Source of the DNA: Massospora cicadina
Lineage: Eukaryota > Entomophthoromycota > Entomophthoromycetes > Entomophthorales > Entomophthoraceae
Assembly (NCBI GenBank): GCA_022478985.1
Contig: JAKSZP010012179.1
Span: forward strand, 30,537 to 94,536
Length of the DNA: 64,000 bases
Reading direction: 5' to 3'
Shown here: piece by piece, positions 22,680 through 34,296 of the stretch
How positions within the stretch are numbered: position 1 is the stretch's first letter
How the letters are laid out: each line of letters begins with the position of its first letter
The notes under the pieces: generated by a model
Told to the model about the DNA's origin: nothing
Seen by the model: only the letters and a program-made list of their open reading frames with translations
The model's database searches: none
Translations under genes and position numbers: made by a program

Positions 22680-22830
22680 TTAATCTTATGGAGCTATAAT
22701 CACATGGTCAGACAGAGAAGGTGCTGGCCCTGGTGGATACAAGGGCTGAGGAAAATTATGTGGATTTTGCCTTAGCGGACATTTGAAGTTGGAAATGAGA
22801 AGGGGTCCTGAGGTAGTGTTTGCTGATGTG
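22680..22830 (+). pseudogene. E1 protease active-site region
   Basis: Translation reads KVLALVDTRAEENYVDFALA. The loop is DTRA where DTGA or DSGA is expected, the same Gly-to-Arg change as in B1, apparently independent. This is short support from one motif and its place between gag and RT. Confidence 0.6.
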
Positions 22831-23379
22831 TCAAGAAGAGCCCATCATGGCGTTTGGAGCCCTTGGTTGTCATTTGGCAGGACCCATTTTGGTTGAAAGA
22901 GGTTTTCTGTGCAATCAGGAATCTAGCCCATCTTGTGGCACTGGGATGCGATGGTGGCATCTTTTCCAACCATAGGATTGATTTACCACATAAGATGATT
23001 ACCTTGATGCCGAAGATTGGGCCTCAGATGATGTGGAAGATGGAGCTCGGAGGTGATGTCCCAAGCGGTCTCATGAGCTTAGGGGGCATTTAGGAGGTAG
23101 AGTTATCAGCTGGATTTAGCAATTTAGTTGATGTATCTGGTCCCATTGGAAACTCGCCTTTTTCCCCTATGGGTTCTTTTGCGTTTTCATTCCAGTTCAA
23201 GGAAGGACGGAGCTTTCCAGGGGATGCCCAGTATATGCTCTTAATGAACGGGCCAGAGAACATTGGAGAGCCATGTGGAATCAATGTTGGACAAAGGTTT
23301 AATCGAGACCTCTATGTCTCTGGTTATGTCTTCTGTGTTGCTGGTGCCAAAAGCGAGTGGTGAATAATGCCCATTTGTG

Positions 23380-24060
23380 GATTTCTGACGTTTGAACACA
23401 TTCACTGAGCCTGATCCATATCTAATACCCTTGTTGAAGGATATTCTCCCAATGGTTACTGGATGCATGATATTTACAAAACTTTACCTCATGGATGCAT
23501 TTAATCAGATACTGGTGAGACTGGAGCACCAGCAGTACATAGCGTTTAAGTTCCACCTAAGGGTCTACCAATATCGTGTGATGCCATTCAGGCTGAGAAA
23601 TGCCCCGGCGGTGTTCTAGTGGATGATTGACTATGTCCTTGGGAAATGATTGGTCAATGCTGCGCTGCTTATATGGACAATATCCTAGTATTTTCGCGGT
23701 CCCAAGAGGAGCATGTATAAGGTGTCAGGGAAGTTCTGGTGGCGATTGGCCAGATGGATTTGAGGTTAAAGCCTTACAAAAGCAAATTCAACCAAAGTTT
23801 GGTAACGTTCTTTGTCAACGTGGTTTTCTGGAACGAATTGGGGGTATGTCCAGATAAGCTACAGGCAGTGCAGGCATGGAAGGCCCCTACAGATCAAATG
23901 GGGGTGCAAAGATTTTTGAGAACATTGAACTTCCTTTGTCAGTTTGTGAAGAATCTGTCCCAGACAGACTTACCACTCACGCGTTTAACCCAGGACGTCC
24001 CATTTGTATGGGAAGGGAAGAGGCATGGGAATTTGAGTTACGAAGGGTAAGTTACTTACT
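23380..24060 (+). pseudogene. E1 reverse transcriptase
   Basis: 23392-23619 carries DPYLIPLLKDIL and FTKLYLMDAFNQI (the first catalytic Asp region altered) and RVMPFRLRNAPAVF. The active site near 23670 reads YMDN in place of YMDD. 23739-24050 continues with MDLRLKPYKS, GVCPDKLQAVQAW and the connection RFLRTLNFLCQF. There are three frame changes over about 650 bp. Confidence 0.8.
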
Positions 24061-24520
24061 GCACCTGTACTGGCCCATCCAGACCCCAGGAGGCCATTTG
24101 TGGTGGAAATGTATGCTTTGAATTATGCTGTGGGAGCGGTACTGCTTCAGGAAGGGGAAGACAGTCTAGAACACCCCATGCGTTACTTCAGTCGTAAGTT
24201 GCTCCTTGCAGAAATGAACTGCCTGATATATGATAAGGAACTGTTGGCGGTGATGGTGGACTTGCGAGAATGGCAACATCACCTGCTCTATGCTTGGTAT
24301 CCTTTTGCTATTAAAATGGATAACAATGCCTTGGAGTACTATTGTGAACCCAGAAAGATGAACCAGCGGCAGGTCAGATGGCATGTGGAGCTGGTCCATT
24401 ATGATTTCTAGGTGGAGTACAGGCCAGGAGCCATGAATGTCCTAGTGGATTGGTTGAGTCAAGATGGGGCCTTTGTGTATGAGAAGGAGGAATTGGAGGA
24501 GTTTAATACGGCCACAATGT
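24060..24520 (+). pseudogene. E1 RNase H
   Basis: 24100-24411 is open: AVGAVLLQEGEDSLEHPMRY, YDKELLAVMVDLREWQHHL, IKMDNNALEYY, then a stop before the GAMNVLVDWLSQD end motif. The block that normally reads TDAS is EMYALNYA, so the first catalytic Asp is missing. The remaining pattern is the normal gypsy RNase H. Confidence 0.8.
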
Positions 24521-24729
24521 TCTGACCTGACCAATTCACAATGTTGAAGGATAGGGGAAGTATGTTGGGGAGGAAGTTTGCTGGAAGCATATGAGCATGG
24601 ATTTCGCCCAGAGACTGAAAGCTGAGATGATGGAGGGACGGCCGCACAGATACCATATAAATTTTCATGAAGTGGGTTGGGATGCTATACCACAATTCGT
24701 TCGTATGGGTGCCCAATCCATCGCTCTGA

Positions 24730-25640
24730 TGGGAGGTAATCTGGGCTTCTCATGATCATCTGCTGGCAAGTCACCTGGGAGTGGAGAAGATGGTGGAATT
24801 GGGGCAGCGGATGTATTCGTGGACAGGCTTGTGTAGGGATGCCCAGAAGTACGTGCAGGAGTGTTTGGTATGCGCAAAGTCAAAGCCCTCAAGAAAACTG
24901 CCATTAGGTAAGTTGAATCCACTGCCAATAACATGAGCCCCTTGGAGTTCGATTAATGTCAATTTTATAGTGGAACTCCCAAAGGTGCAGGGGAAGAACG
25001 CAGTTATGGTGGTCGTAGATAGACTTACCAAATATGCTGAGTTCTTCCCATGTACCAGGAGTTTTTGGCGAAGGATGCGGTGAGGATCTTCATTGATGGG
25101 GTGTTCTCCCAACATGGATTGCCTGAGAAGATCATTTCAGACCAGGGCCACAATTCGTTTTGGTTTTTTTTGAGTTTACTGGAGAATTTGGAAATCAGGC
25201 CTGGATGGTCCTTGGCGTACCATCCACAATCTGATGTACAAATGGAGAGGGTGAATCAGATACTTGAGTAGTATCTCTGGTGTTACGTGTCCAATTGACA
25301 GGATGACTGGGTTTCATGGGTTCAGATGGCCCAGTTCGCTTACAACAATCATTCCCAGTCCTCAACAGGAATTTTCCATTTTTTACGAATCATGGACTCA
25401 ACCCAGATCAAATGGGGGTCTATGGGCGGATTATGTCAGGGGGCAAATGAGATGGTGCATACCATGTTGGATATTGGGAAGAAGTTATGAGGAAACTTGG
25501 AGCAGGTGTTGTCTTGGCATAAGTGACAGGAAGACCAACAAAGGGAACCCAATCCAACGTTTGAGCCTGGGGACTGGGTATTGGTGGCGGCTAAGAACTA
25601 TGCTGTCCTGGTCAAGAGTCATAAGCTGAATCTGAAGTTT
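24730..25640 (+). pseudogene. E1 integrase
   Basis: The H2C2 zinc domain at about 24755-24890 is well kept (HLLASHLGVEKM, then CLVCAKSKP). Core pieces follow: VVVDRLTKYAEFFP-like at 25010 and, in another frame, FSQHGLPEKIISDQGH and [20 protein letters not shown] at 25080-25270. A stop replaces the next codon and the frame changes. AQFAYNNH lies near 25340. Confidence 0.8.
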
Positions 25641-25801
25641 TTGGGCTAATACCAAATAATACGAGCCATTAATTGGGTCGCCTTTGAGTTGAGTTTGCCA
25701 GTAGGTTCCAGAGCCCATCCAGTGATTAATGCTTCCCAGCTACAGGCATTCAGGGGGTGGGTCTGGAGCATCCTTGATCGCTGAACCCTAGGGAAGGGGA
25801 G

Positions 25802-26151
25802 GTGCCAGAATATGATGTGGAATGTATACTGGATGCTAAATGGGTGAGGGGCTGGCAGAGACTGCTGGTGAAGTGGAAGGGCTATCCAGTGGAGGAGACG
25901 ATGTGGCAGACGAAGGAGGACTGTGCACAGTGCCCAGAGAAGGTCCAGGAGTTTTGGTCTTTACAGGGGGGTGATGTAACGGATCAGGAGGCACCTGATC
26001 CATACATTGTTTTGGATCAAGTGGCATTCAATCTGAACGTGGCCCTGTTCAAGAAGCATCGAACTCAGGAAGGTGAGCTGGGAAAATTCGCCATCCCAAA
26101 CATGAATCACATCCGCAGAATGATGATGGGCTTACACTTGGTGTGGATGAT
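25802..26151 (+). pseudogene. E1 chromodomain with C-terminal extension into the LTR
   Basis: The open frame holds a chromodomain (EYDVECILDAKWVRGW, VKWKGYPVEETMW, EKVQEF) and then, without a stop, passes the polypurine tract and LTR start (25975). It runs about 60 codons into U3 (DPYIVLDQVAFNLNVALF, GKFAIPNMNHIRRMMMG) before a solo A LTR cuts it. In the 5' LTR the matching frame is open to a stop at about 21297. The extension may be a real C-terminal tail or chance. Confidence 0.65.
25962..25974 (+). promoter_or_regulatory. E1 polypurine tract
   Basis: ACAGGGGGGTGA lies immediately before the 3' LTR. It is inside the open frame of the chromodomain tail. Confidence 0.75.
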
Positions 26152-27479
26152 TGGCATGTGCACATGACATCATAGTGAGGACCAACCCCAAAGATAAGGC
26201 TGGGTGCCAGGAGGCCCATAAGATGAAGCTCCAGGCCCTACCTGACCTGAGGCACACCCTAGACCAACGCTGGTATGGGGAAAAATATGCCCAGGTTGGT
26301 ACTAGTGGGGTGCCAAGTGCCCAGCCCCTTACGTTGGTCCAGGCTTTAAAACGGACAGTTTACCAAATGAACATGAACGGTTTGAGTCAGTTTGTTGAGG
26401 AACAGGGTTTCAAAACCCATTCCATTTATGAAACAACCTGTTTGGGTCAAATCCAACTTTGATCGATCACTCAAGTGAAGTCAGTTTCAGCTTATTCCAC
26501 CAATTTGGATATCAGCATTTCCCTATTGGTGGGTCGGTGCTTGGGCCCCCTGCAGCACATCCTGTATTCCCCTGTCCAAGCAAAATACGTTTTCCCTGAC
26601 CAACATTCCTTTTTGGTCAACTTCTCAAATAACCTTTTCTCATTTACGTTTTTTTAAAATTTTATGATATTCCAAATGCTCCTGTATGCAAACCTCTTTA
26701 AGGAGGTCTCATGCTCCGTTACCCTTTCCATTGCAAGTACATTGCAGCTCTCACCTCGTGAACCATTTGTTCGCCCAGGTTCCCTCCAACCTGGGTCACT
26801 TAGCCCCTTTCAATATGTGCACCGCGTCACTTTTAATGGGGTTTTATCATAAAGCTCGCCTTTCTATGCCTTAGCTGTTATTGCTCCAGAACCCTCTGCT
26901 GGACTCTAATGACTTTGGCACTAACGGGTAGTTCCCTGGCGTTGGCCTTGTGCACTACCACGCTGGGAACAGGAGAGGTATAGACACTCTCCTTACAATG
27001 ATGATCCAGTGGGATGGGGAATCTTCACTTATGATGTGTTGGTTGGGGTTAAAAAGAGCTTAACCAAAGAGAGGCTTATTCCATACTAGTAGTGCACTAT
27101 TTAGGGGAGGACGTCGCAGCCCTGAAGGGCAGTTGCGTCTTCTATGCGGAAAAATGAAAATCGAATGAAGGATAATTTGTTAGCTTGAGAAAAACCATTA
27201 ATTTTTGTAAAAAAAATTAAGCAGATCAAATCAGAGTTATGAGCTCAACCAGTGAGCTTGGTGTGGCGTTGGCATTGTTCTTGGCCCTTTCCTGGTCCCA
27301 GACTTTGCTGCTTATGTGCACCGTCATGGGAACAGTGGTATAAGAATATGTGGCAATGACAAGGCATGGCGGTCAGGTTTGGGGATGGGCTTCTGCAGAC
27401 CTTTTCCTAGTATGGTCAGTAACATGGCTCTTACTGCCCAACTTGTTTGTTGCGAATTGGTGTGAACCCACTCATTACA
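25975..27479 (+). repeat. E1 3' LTR, interrupted by a solo A LTR
   Basis: TGTAACGGATCAGG to CCACTCATTACA. Removing 26152-26997 and one ATGAT restores alignment with the 5' LTR through GTGTGGATGATGATC. It carries the TATTTAG box at 27098 and the perfect self-primer copy AGTTGCGTCT at 27131-27140. Confidence 0.9.
26152..26997 (+). repeat. Solo LTR of family A
   Basis: 846 bp, TGGCATGTGCACATGACATC to CTCTCCTTACA, flanked by a perfect 5-bp TSD ATGAT (26147-26151 and 26998-27002). It matches the A1 and A2 LTRs in reverse orientation. A solo LTR usually results from recombination between the two LTRs of a full element. Its first 310 bp are open (to about 26462) in the frame discussed as family A ORF3. 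The self-primer region reads TTTGGTCAACT near 26612. Confidence 0.9.
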
Positions 27480-27811
27480 CAAATGCAGTGAGGGTCTCAT
27501 TACGTTGAAAACCAAATGGTTAAGAACTCAGCCTTCCTCTGCGCCATTTTTTAAGCTCCTCCAAACAACCACAGCACAGTATCCTTAACTTTTTGATAGG
27601 TAATGAAACTGTCAGGAAGATAGCAAGTAACTTGGTTGGTGCTTCTGAAATACAGGGTGGACATCAGTAATTTGGCTTTACGCCGATCTGAAGCTCTTTC
27701 TACTGCAAACTCAAATTGTTTAAAGAATCCATGGATGTTCCCATCGCGATCAAATGGAGGAAGCTTATCAATAGAAACTTCTTGCAGAAACTCCTTCTTA
27801 CCTTTAAGCAC
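27480..27811 (-). pseudogene. C1 Gag N-terminal part (upstream of E1)
   Basis: Open for 86 codons at 27811-27551: KKEFLQEVSIDKLPPFDRDG, GFFKQFEFAVERAS, KAKLLMSTLYF, SFITYQKVKDTVLWLFGGA. The 'LPPFDRDGNIHGFFKQFE' style is typical of the Gag capsid of retrotransposons ('F.G....i..fl..fe'). After a stop and frame change it continues to E1 and then at 21051. It lies about 150 bp after the primer site. Confidence 0.7.
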
Positions 27812-27949
27812 AGCGTCTAGGGAAAGCTTGAGTTCTGCATATTAAACAGTTGCAGTGTCCTAAGATGATTCCTTGCCAAAGCAAGCCTGATATGACATGA
27901 CTAGCAACTGAGGAACTATTATCAATCTATATGATGATCAATGGGCCCC

Positions 27950-27964
27950 CTTTAGTGAGCACCA
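27950..27964 (-). promoter_or_regulatory. C1 primer binding site, tRNA type
   Basis: The minus strand reads TGGTGCTCACTAAAG, one base after the 5' LTR. A TGG start is the complement of the CCA end of a tRNA, so C1 was probably tRNA-primed, unlike families A, B and E here. I cannot name the tRNA from the sequence alone. Confidence 0.6.
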
Positions 27965-27965
27965 C

Positions 27966-28465
27966 TGTTACAAAATCTGGCGTAATCGTTGAGATATGCC
28001 TCAAGGAATTTTGCACAGGGTTTGACCCACTGTACGCTAGGACCAACAATATGGTGATCGTTGCTGTTGAAACAACAGAATGAACTTATTTAATAAATAT
28101 GGAGCACTTGCTCCCACTATACACTTTTTTATTCAATATAATAACTACAGTTGTTCCTTGCTGTTCCGCTCACTCTAAACTATTAACAACCTCCTCTCTC
28201 AACCATCTCATCTTGCTTATATTATAGCAACTTCAGATGATACCACTTTCATGGCTTAGTAATTTAATTCGCTGTATCTCATTGGTTCCAACAATTCTTC
28301 ACTTGTTAATTTCATGAACGCCTAATTTGAAGCGATTTCAACAACCCAATATCGCCTCATTTTGAGGCGCTTGAATAATCATAACTCATATCAAACTCAA
28401 TGGATTCCATCCATTCCGTCATATCAACTTAGGGCTTATTGTCCAGTCATATCAGAATCGTGACA
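27966..28465 (-). repeat. C1 5' LTR
   Basis: Sense start TGTCACGATTCTGATATG, sense end GATTTTGTAACA, 500 bp, aligning throughout with 16110-16609. The right neighbour is D-side sequence. I see no exact TSD with the left end of C1. Confidence 0.8.
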
Positions 28466-29229
28466 GGATTAAAACCCTCAGTAGAGCCCCTTTCTCAGAT
28501 CAGTGACTAGCTCATGTATGGATGGGTGGGAGGTTACTGCCCTGGCTGCTAAAGAACCTCCCTCTCTGCCCCATTTCCTCTCCTGATCTGACTGCATTAA
28601 TTAGAGGGGTGTGAATAGAAGTGGTTCAGCTTAGGGCCCCCAACAAGACCTTCAGGATCATCCCAGGACTGGTTTGGTCGCTGGTGGATTTTAGAAACTG
28701 CATCACGCTACTCAACATTTCTATATAAGCCCTAGTTCAATAAATAAGTCAGATCAAGCTCTACAAGTAGTCTGGATCGTGGATCAAGCCTGTGGATCTT
28801 GCATATCACTACCAATATTTTTTATTAAATAATATTTATTAGATGTCCTTTAAAGAACTGGCGTCTATAACTTAACTATTTTAATAAAAAATTTAAGATC
28901 ATTAGTGTACCACTAGATTTTACCCTAATATAGCGGACAAGCTAACAATTTTTCATGACGTCATCTGAGACTTCTGATGCCTACGCCTCAACCCACCATG
29001 AAAGACCTAGCTTGTTAGTTAGGGTGCCCAGAAGAGGCTTTGTCACCCCTAAATTGCTGAGCTTACTTTTCCCACCCCATTATATAGGCAACAGCTCTTT
29101 CTAGAATAGGTTGACAGTTTCTTTTAGTCTACTTTCCTTTTTGTATAATAAAATTAAACCGGTTTCCAGTAGTTTGACGTGTAGTCCGCCCACTATCCTT
29201 GTCTTCTTCATTAAAATAGTAATTCGGAA
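28466..29229 (+). other. LTR-like promoter sequence, possibly the 5' LTR of D
   Basis: Two promoter-like units are seen: CTATATAAGC (28729) with AATAAATAAG about 20 bp on, and ATTATATAGG (29083) with AATAAAATT about 70 bp on. They precede gag-like sequence on the plus strand. I could not define LTR ends, so the assignment to element D is tentative. Confidence 0.35.
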
Positions 29230-30370
29230 ATGCACGCTGAAGTCTATGATATAGTTCCTGAATTTTTGGAGGCACTGCAATCTGAAAATCCAGCAGTTAA
29301 ATGCAATATAGCGGAATGCACATGCTTTTGCCTCCTGATTCCATCAGCCAATTTTGCAGGCATGCCACTGATGTGTTATTTAAATATACCCTTCAAATCT
29401 GCCAAAATTTGTACAATCCTCTGGGAATGCTGTGGTTGCTGAAAATTTTCATACTCTTCTAATACATCACAAATTTGGCACGTTTTGACCATTCTGGATC
29501 TCCCTATTATTCCAATTAGGCACTCTTAACACTGAACAGCCACGAATCTCTGAAGAGTTGTCACCCTCCCTGCCTTTCCCACCTGTGGGGGCTGCCCCAG
29601 TAAGACCTGCGGTTGCCCCAATTACTGCCTCCTGGATTTATATGGGCATTTAGTATGTTTTAGACGATTTTCTACTCATAACCCATTAAAACCTTACACT
29701 AAAGACACCAGCTCTTCTGAGCCTTTTGCATGCTGGGCCATTCACTGGGAGTAGAAACACACAACTCCCATGTCCAGCATTCTTTCAGTTTTCATAAACC
29801 CTGACATAATCAGTCAGCCATCAAATATTGTACTCTTTACCCTTCTCTTTGAGCTGGGTAATGCATTTTCTTACCTAATTTTTAAGCATCCACATATACT
29901 TGAAAATCTAAATCCCTTCCCTTTGGTGTATCCTGCTGGGGGTTGTCTCTAAAACCTACCTGATCAACAAATCAGAGGCCTTTTTTATATCATGACTCCT
30001 TCCTCTACGGCCCTTTCACTATCAGCCTCCATCTATGAGTATTATGATTATTTCACATGTCCTATTACCTTCTGTTCTAGGATGCGCAAGGTCGCTTTAC
30101 AGGCGCTCATGGATACAGGAGTAGCTGGTAACTATGGACTTGAGAATTAAACTTTCACTATATCTAGACACTGATGTGGCCACTCCCTAAAGTTTTCGCA
30201 TCCTTAACCTGTGAAGTGTCACGCTGTGCATAAGCAAGTACATTTTTTACATGGTTTCTGTTTCTATGACCATTTCTTAGCTTCTTCTAATTTGTTATAT
30301 CCTGTAATCCTTGGTGTATCCTGGTGGCAACGTCAACAAATTACTATCAAGTTGAGTAGTAAATAACTTT
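29230..30370 (+). pseudogene. Element D gag and protease remnant
   Basis: An old plus-strand gypsy element. 29230-29442 is an open but unassigned 70-codon stretch. A protease loop near 30103 reads ALMDTGVAGNYG, intact in sequence. Downstream, LLYPVILGVSWWQRQQITIK parallels the post-protease segment of family B (FPVTLRVGWWRQQHVNI). Stops are frequent. RT of the same element resumes at about 37895 after LINE G. Confidence 0.6.
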
Positions 30371-31913
30371 CCTTCAGTAATAACAAGGTCAGTAGATCTC
30401 CTCTAAATGATAACCTTCCTTTTGAGACCTCCTTGAGCTCTATATTACCTACAGCTCCTCTCTTCATGGATCTTCCACTGGATTGCTTATTTTTCTTACT
30501 ACATACAAATAAGTACTTGACATGTGCCTAACTACTAGACTCTCCTACATCAGAGTATGATCTAACATTTCAACTGACAGTACATCTGTTAAAATTATAG
30601 GGGCTTCACTGCTCGTTCAAAAATATTAACCCCTAAAATTGATAACTGCACAGGTTCAGTTTGTGCAATTCTCGCTTTGTTTGATGAAATATATATGCTT
30701 GATAATAGTATGAAGACTATTATCCATAGTTTAATAGTTCACTAGTGTTTGGTCCAATGCTTGACCAGTATTCCTTCTCAAGGTACTCTAGTTGACCTAA
30801 ATAGGGATTATTCCCTTATCCGCTTAACTTGATCCACACTCAAATCCCTAGTTTACGGACTATCCTCTGGTGACACAAAGTTGGCAGCAATTTTTTTCAT
30901 CTCAGCTCAGCTTCACTTCTCTGGATACTTAATCCATCTCTTTATCCTACTAAAGAGTCTTCAATTAAAGCACACAGTAATATTTTAAAAAGAACAAACT
31001 ATTAGTGAATTCTGCTAATTGCTAAATTTTGACTAAACTCTGGTAATTAATGTTTTCTAATTAGTAAATTCTCAGGGGAATTTATAATGAGAATTTGACG
31101 CCTAAACCTCAGTTGGCGCCTCAGCGATGAAACGGCAGCTATTGCCATTCAATTACCCTTTTTTGTCAGATCAGCGATGGTCTTCCCCATCCCGGTTAGT
31201 ATATCATTATTGGACATACTTGAGACCTAAAATGGAAAGAGTCAGAAAACGTTTGTTTAATATTTTCTACTTGAACCAGTGAACCAACCATATTTGGTGA
31301 GCTGCCTGCTTAGGTAATAGGACTTATTACCCATTAATGCAGGTCATGAACCAACTGATTGATTCACTAGTTGTAAGTGGCATCACTTGCCTCACAACTT
31401 GCTCCTTAGATTCCCAATTGATTGGTGATGAAACCTGACCGATCCCAATCAGTACACCTGATAGTTAATCATTTATCAACTATCAGAGGCCCACATTTTG
31501 TCAGCAACTCTGCCCAACAAGATCTTGAGCATTCACCCAGATTGATCCCTGATGGATCTGAACCAGGCGAATTACCTAAAATCCCCCAAACATTGTTTAC
31601 CCAAAATCAGGGTTAACCAATATCCAATTCACTCGCTATAGAAATTATCCCCTAGTGACCCATGGTAATCAAGACAGCTGGAATTGTGGGCAAAAATCCC
31701 AATAAGATCTCTTCAAGATACATTTCTCATTACATCCTCACACAGATGAGAATATAAAGTTTAGATATAGGTCTTGTTGACTTGCTGGCTAAATATGGTT
31801 TTTGAAAAAGCCACAACCCAGAATATCTCTTTCTGCTAAGCATCACTTTTCGAAAATCAATTCAGCCTGAAATTTAGCTCCACTAAAGAGATTTACGAAA
31901 ACTATTAGCAAAT
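30371..31913 (+). other. Unresolved stretch: end of D fragment and LINE G 5' region
   Basis: I see no clear protein match. The D to LINE junction lies somewhere here. A 64-codon open stretch (31422-31616) is unassigned. The sequence becomes less AT-rich toward 31900, as expected for a LINE 5' UTR. Confidence 0.4.
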
Positions 31914-34296
31914 ATGGCGGGAAACCCCATAAAAGAACCCGCAGGCTCTGCCAAACGAGCCAGCACCACCCCAAATGAAGCAACCCTCGGTTACCCACCT
32001 CAGGGTCAACCAGAATCACCCGCTCTCAAGCAGCAGCCATGAAAGCAGGCACCACCCCCCAACCTGGAGCTACTTCAACTAGCGCCATTTCACCTGGTCG
32101 CACTTCTGCAACCTGCACGCCTAACAGCTCTGTGTGCGCTGCCTCCCACCAACCCACTGGGCCCCCTCCAACCAAGGAGGCCATCACCCACGCTGTTTTA
32201 ATGACATCTGCTCAGTTAATGCAACTCAGCCCATCCAGGCATTCACCTCCCCATTGTGTCAGCTAATTCAGCCCCATCTATCATTGCTGACGCCGTGTTT
32301 CTGGATCCCTCCATGAGGGGCAATACCCAGCTACCTGGCCCCCAAACCTTCAGATGTAAGGTTGGATTAGCCGCACATTTTGGTTCACTAAGCACCAAAT
32401 TGGGACAATCTACTCTTCTTAATGAGGATTCAAATGGTTCGGATTTTGGAACTTCGCACCAGTTCCAATCTCACCCGTCCCATTTAAACCCCGTAATTGG
32501 CACTTATCAAGTCGACACTTTATCTCCATATGCTGAAAACGACCAATTCACCAATCAGCCAGTGAGTTTTGCCCACAAAATCACAGCAAATACTCGGGCT
32601 GAATTTACCCAAATAGATTGGGATGGTGATGAAACATCGCCCTCCTCCCAATTGGCTGGAGTTAATTAAAATCTGGATGGGCCTCCTCAATTTAGCGAGG
32701 CCCAACAATCCGCCCCTCAATTTAATATGATGCCAGAAACTGCTGTAACGTTCCAGCAAAAATAGAATTCCGCAAACTTGTCCAAACCACCATATCACAC
32801 TCAACCCACGATTGCAGCCCAAAGCAAACACAAACGTACCAAAGGAGCCACTGGGGCGTGGCAAAAACCTCTGGCACCAACGCTACCCAAAGCTGATCCC
32901 CGTGAAGTGGCATTTATTGCTGATGCTAAGAAGAAATGGGCCGAAACTAGAGAGCAAAAAGCTCTACCTCGCTCAACCCTCTCCCATGCAATTCGCCTTT
33001 ATTATGGGCATAACCCTGTTGAATTCTATACAGAAGATTACTTTTCATACTTTGCAGCGATTGCGGAGACATTCCCAATTAACACTACCATCCATGAATC
33101 AGTGGAGGGCCACTACATCGATGTGGGCTTCACTGAAGCTTCCCTTGCTGACCATGCTGCCACCCTCCAGGTCATTATTCCACGTGGATCTCTTTGCATC
33201 TCCCACACACGCTCTCACCTAGAGAAAATTTCATGGGTTACTTTTTCCAACCTACCAACGACTGTTGATCCTGAGTCTCTTAAACTGGCACTCCATCGTG
33301 GTTTAATGGAGTTTGGGTCTGTTCTTTCAGTGGACTTTAGCGTCCCCTCTTACTATGCTCCCACTCAAAGAGCTTGCACTGCTAGGGCGTCATTCATCCC
33401 CTCCACACTGTATCCCGCAACATTGAGGTTATTCCTTGTGTGGCGGTAGGTGGGGCATGCCCTAAGATCTTTTTTGTCAACCATGATCAGGCGCGCCCCC
33501 GGTGTTCATGGTGTAACGCCCTTGGACACTTGTATAGTGGCTGCACATCTCGAAAACAAGCCCTCTTAGCCACCACCCTGGGGCCTAAACCAGGCCAAAA
33601 ATGATCCCACGTGGCTGCAGCAGCAATTCCACAACCCACACAATGGGTTCCCGTTCAAGACCTGTCCCCTGAGGCCTTACGCCTAGCAGTTGAAACAGCT
33701 AACCCCACTATTGGTATGGGATACCTTCGCGCTCATGCCCCCTTCCAGTGGGCACCCCTCCAATCTCCCAGGAGTCAACTCCCTCTCTCACCAAGCGCAA
33801 GGCATCTCCCACAGGGTGCCCCTCGTCAGCCACCCCCACTCAGGGCTCCGCAGCACCCCCACCAACCTCCACCAGCGATTTATCGCATCAACCCTCAGCT
33901 CCCAATGGAGCTATGCCCATCAACATGGACTGGCAACCCGCGGCCTGCGGTAGAAGTGCCACCTCAAAGAGTCCTACCTCAACCCCACAGTCCATTTCAC
34001 GCGGATCCTTTGCAGTGTTGGAGGAAGTGAATATGGACTCAGACTCATCAAATGGGGACACCGCGGAGGTCACCATTGAGCACCCTCAGGTCTTTCCCCT
34101 GCAACGGAGCGGGGGCAGCATCCTAGGCTGGCTTACTGGGTCCTCCGCCCCCCCACCCTCTCCTTCCCCTCAGAACCCTCGACGCTCCTCACGGATTGCA
34201 GCTAATAGTCAAGCTAAAGGAATCAAAACTAGCCGCCTCACAGCAGCAGGTTTAAGCGCTGGCAACCCCCCAGGACATGGAGGGGAACAGCTATGA
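31914..34296 (+). pseudogene. LINE G ORF1
   Basis: Starts at MAGNPIKEPAG. A long low-complexity Ser/Thr/Pro-rich N-terminus follows in shifting frames (32039-32669), then 32778-33449 open: KPLAPTLPKADPREVAFI, LYYGHNPVEFYTEDYF, and an RRM-like part (ISWVTFSNLPTTVDPESLKL, GLMEFGSVLSVDF). A zinc knuckle at about 33502-33545 reads CSWCNALGHLYSGC, an exact CX2CX4HX4C. A Pro-rich tail ends QNPRRSSRIAANSQ and stops at 34296. It is the nucleic-acid-binding protein, related to ORF1 of LINE F. Confidence 0.75.

Larger units (their letters stand above)
21057..27479 (+). mobile_element. E-family chromovirus E1, complete but decayed
   Basis: LTRs 21057-21714 and 25975-27479; the latter is about 654 bp after removing a solo A LTR. 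The TSD is CAAAC (21052-21056) and CAAAT (27480-27484), 4 of 5. The interior has a self-primer site, a Gag remnant, protease, RT, RNase H, integrase and chromodomain in normal order. It lies in C1 gag on the opposite strand. Stops and frameshifts occur throughout pol. Without the inserted A LTR it is about 5.6 kb. Confidence 0.9.
16110..28465 (-). mobile_element. Family C Ty3/gypsy element C1, split by E1
   Basis: Minus strand, with 5' LTR at 27966-28465 and 3' LTR at 16110-16609. Order is tRNA-type primer site, gag, CCHC knuckle, protease, RT, RNase H, integrase, polypurine tract. E1 (21057-27479) interrupts gag; removing it with one TSD copy restores a continuous gag frame (ETLTAFADRFSEKAHV). 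Without E1 it is about 5.9 kb. No chromodomain is seen. The flanks AGACC and GGATT do not make a convincing TSD. Confidence 0.8.

Noticed and set aside
16105..28470. TSD for C1 (AGACC and GGATT)
   Set aside because: Only two of five bases agree. All differences are transitions, but that is too weak to call.
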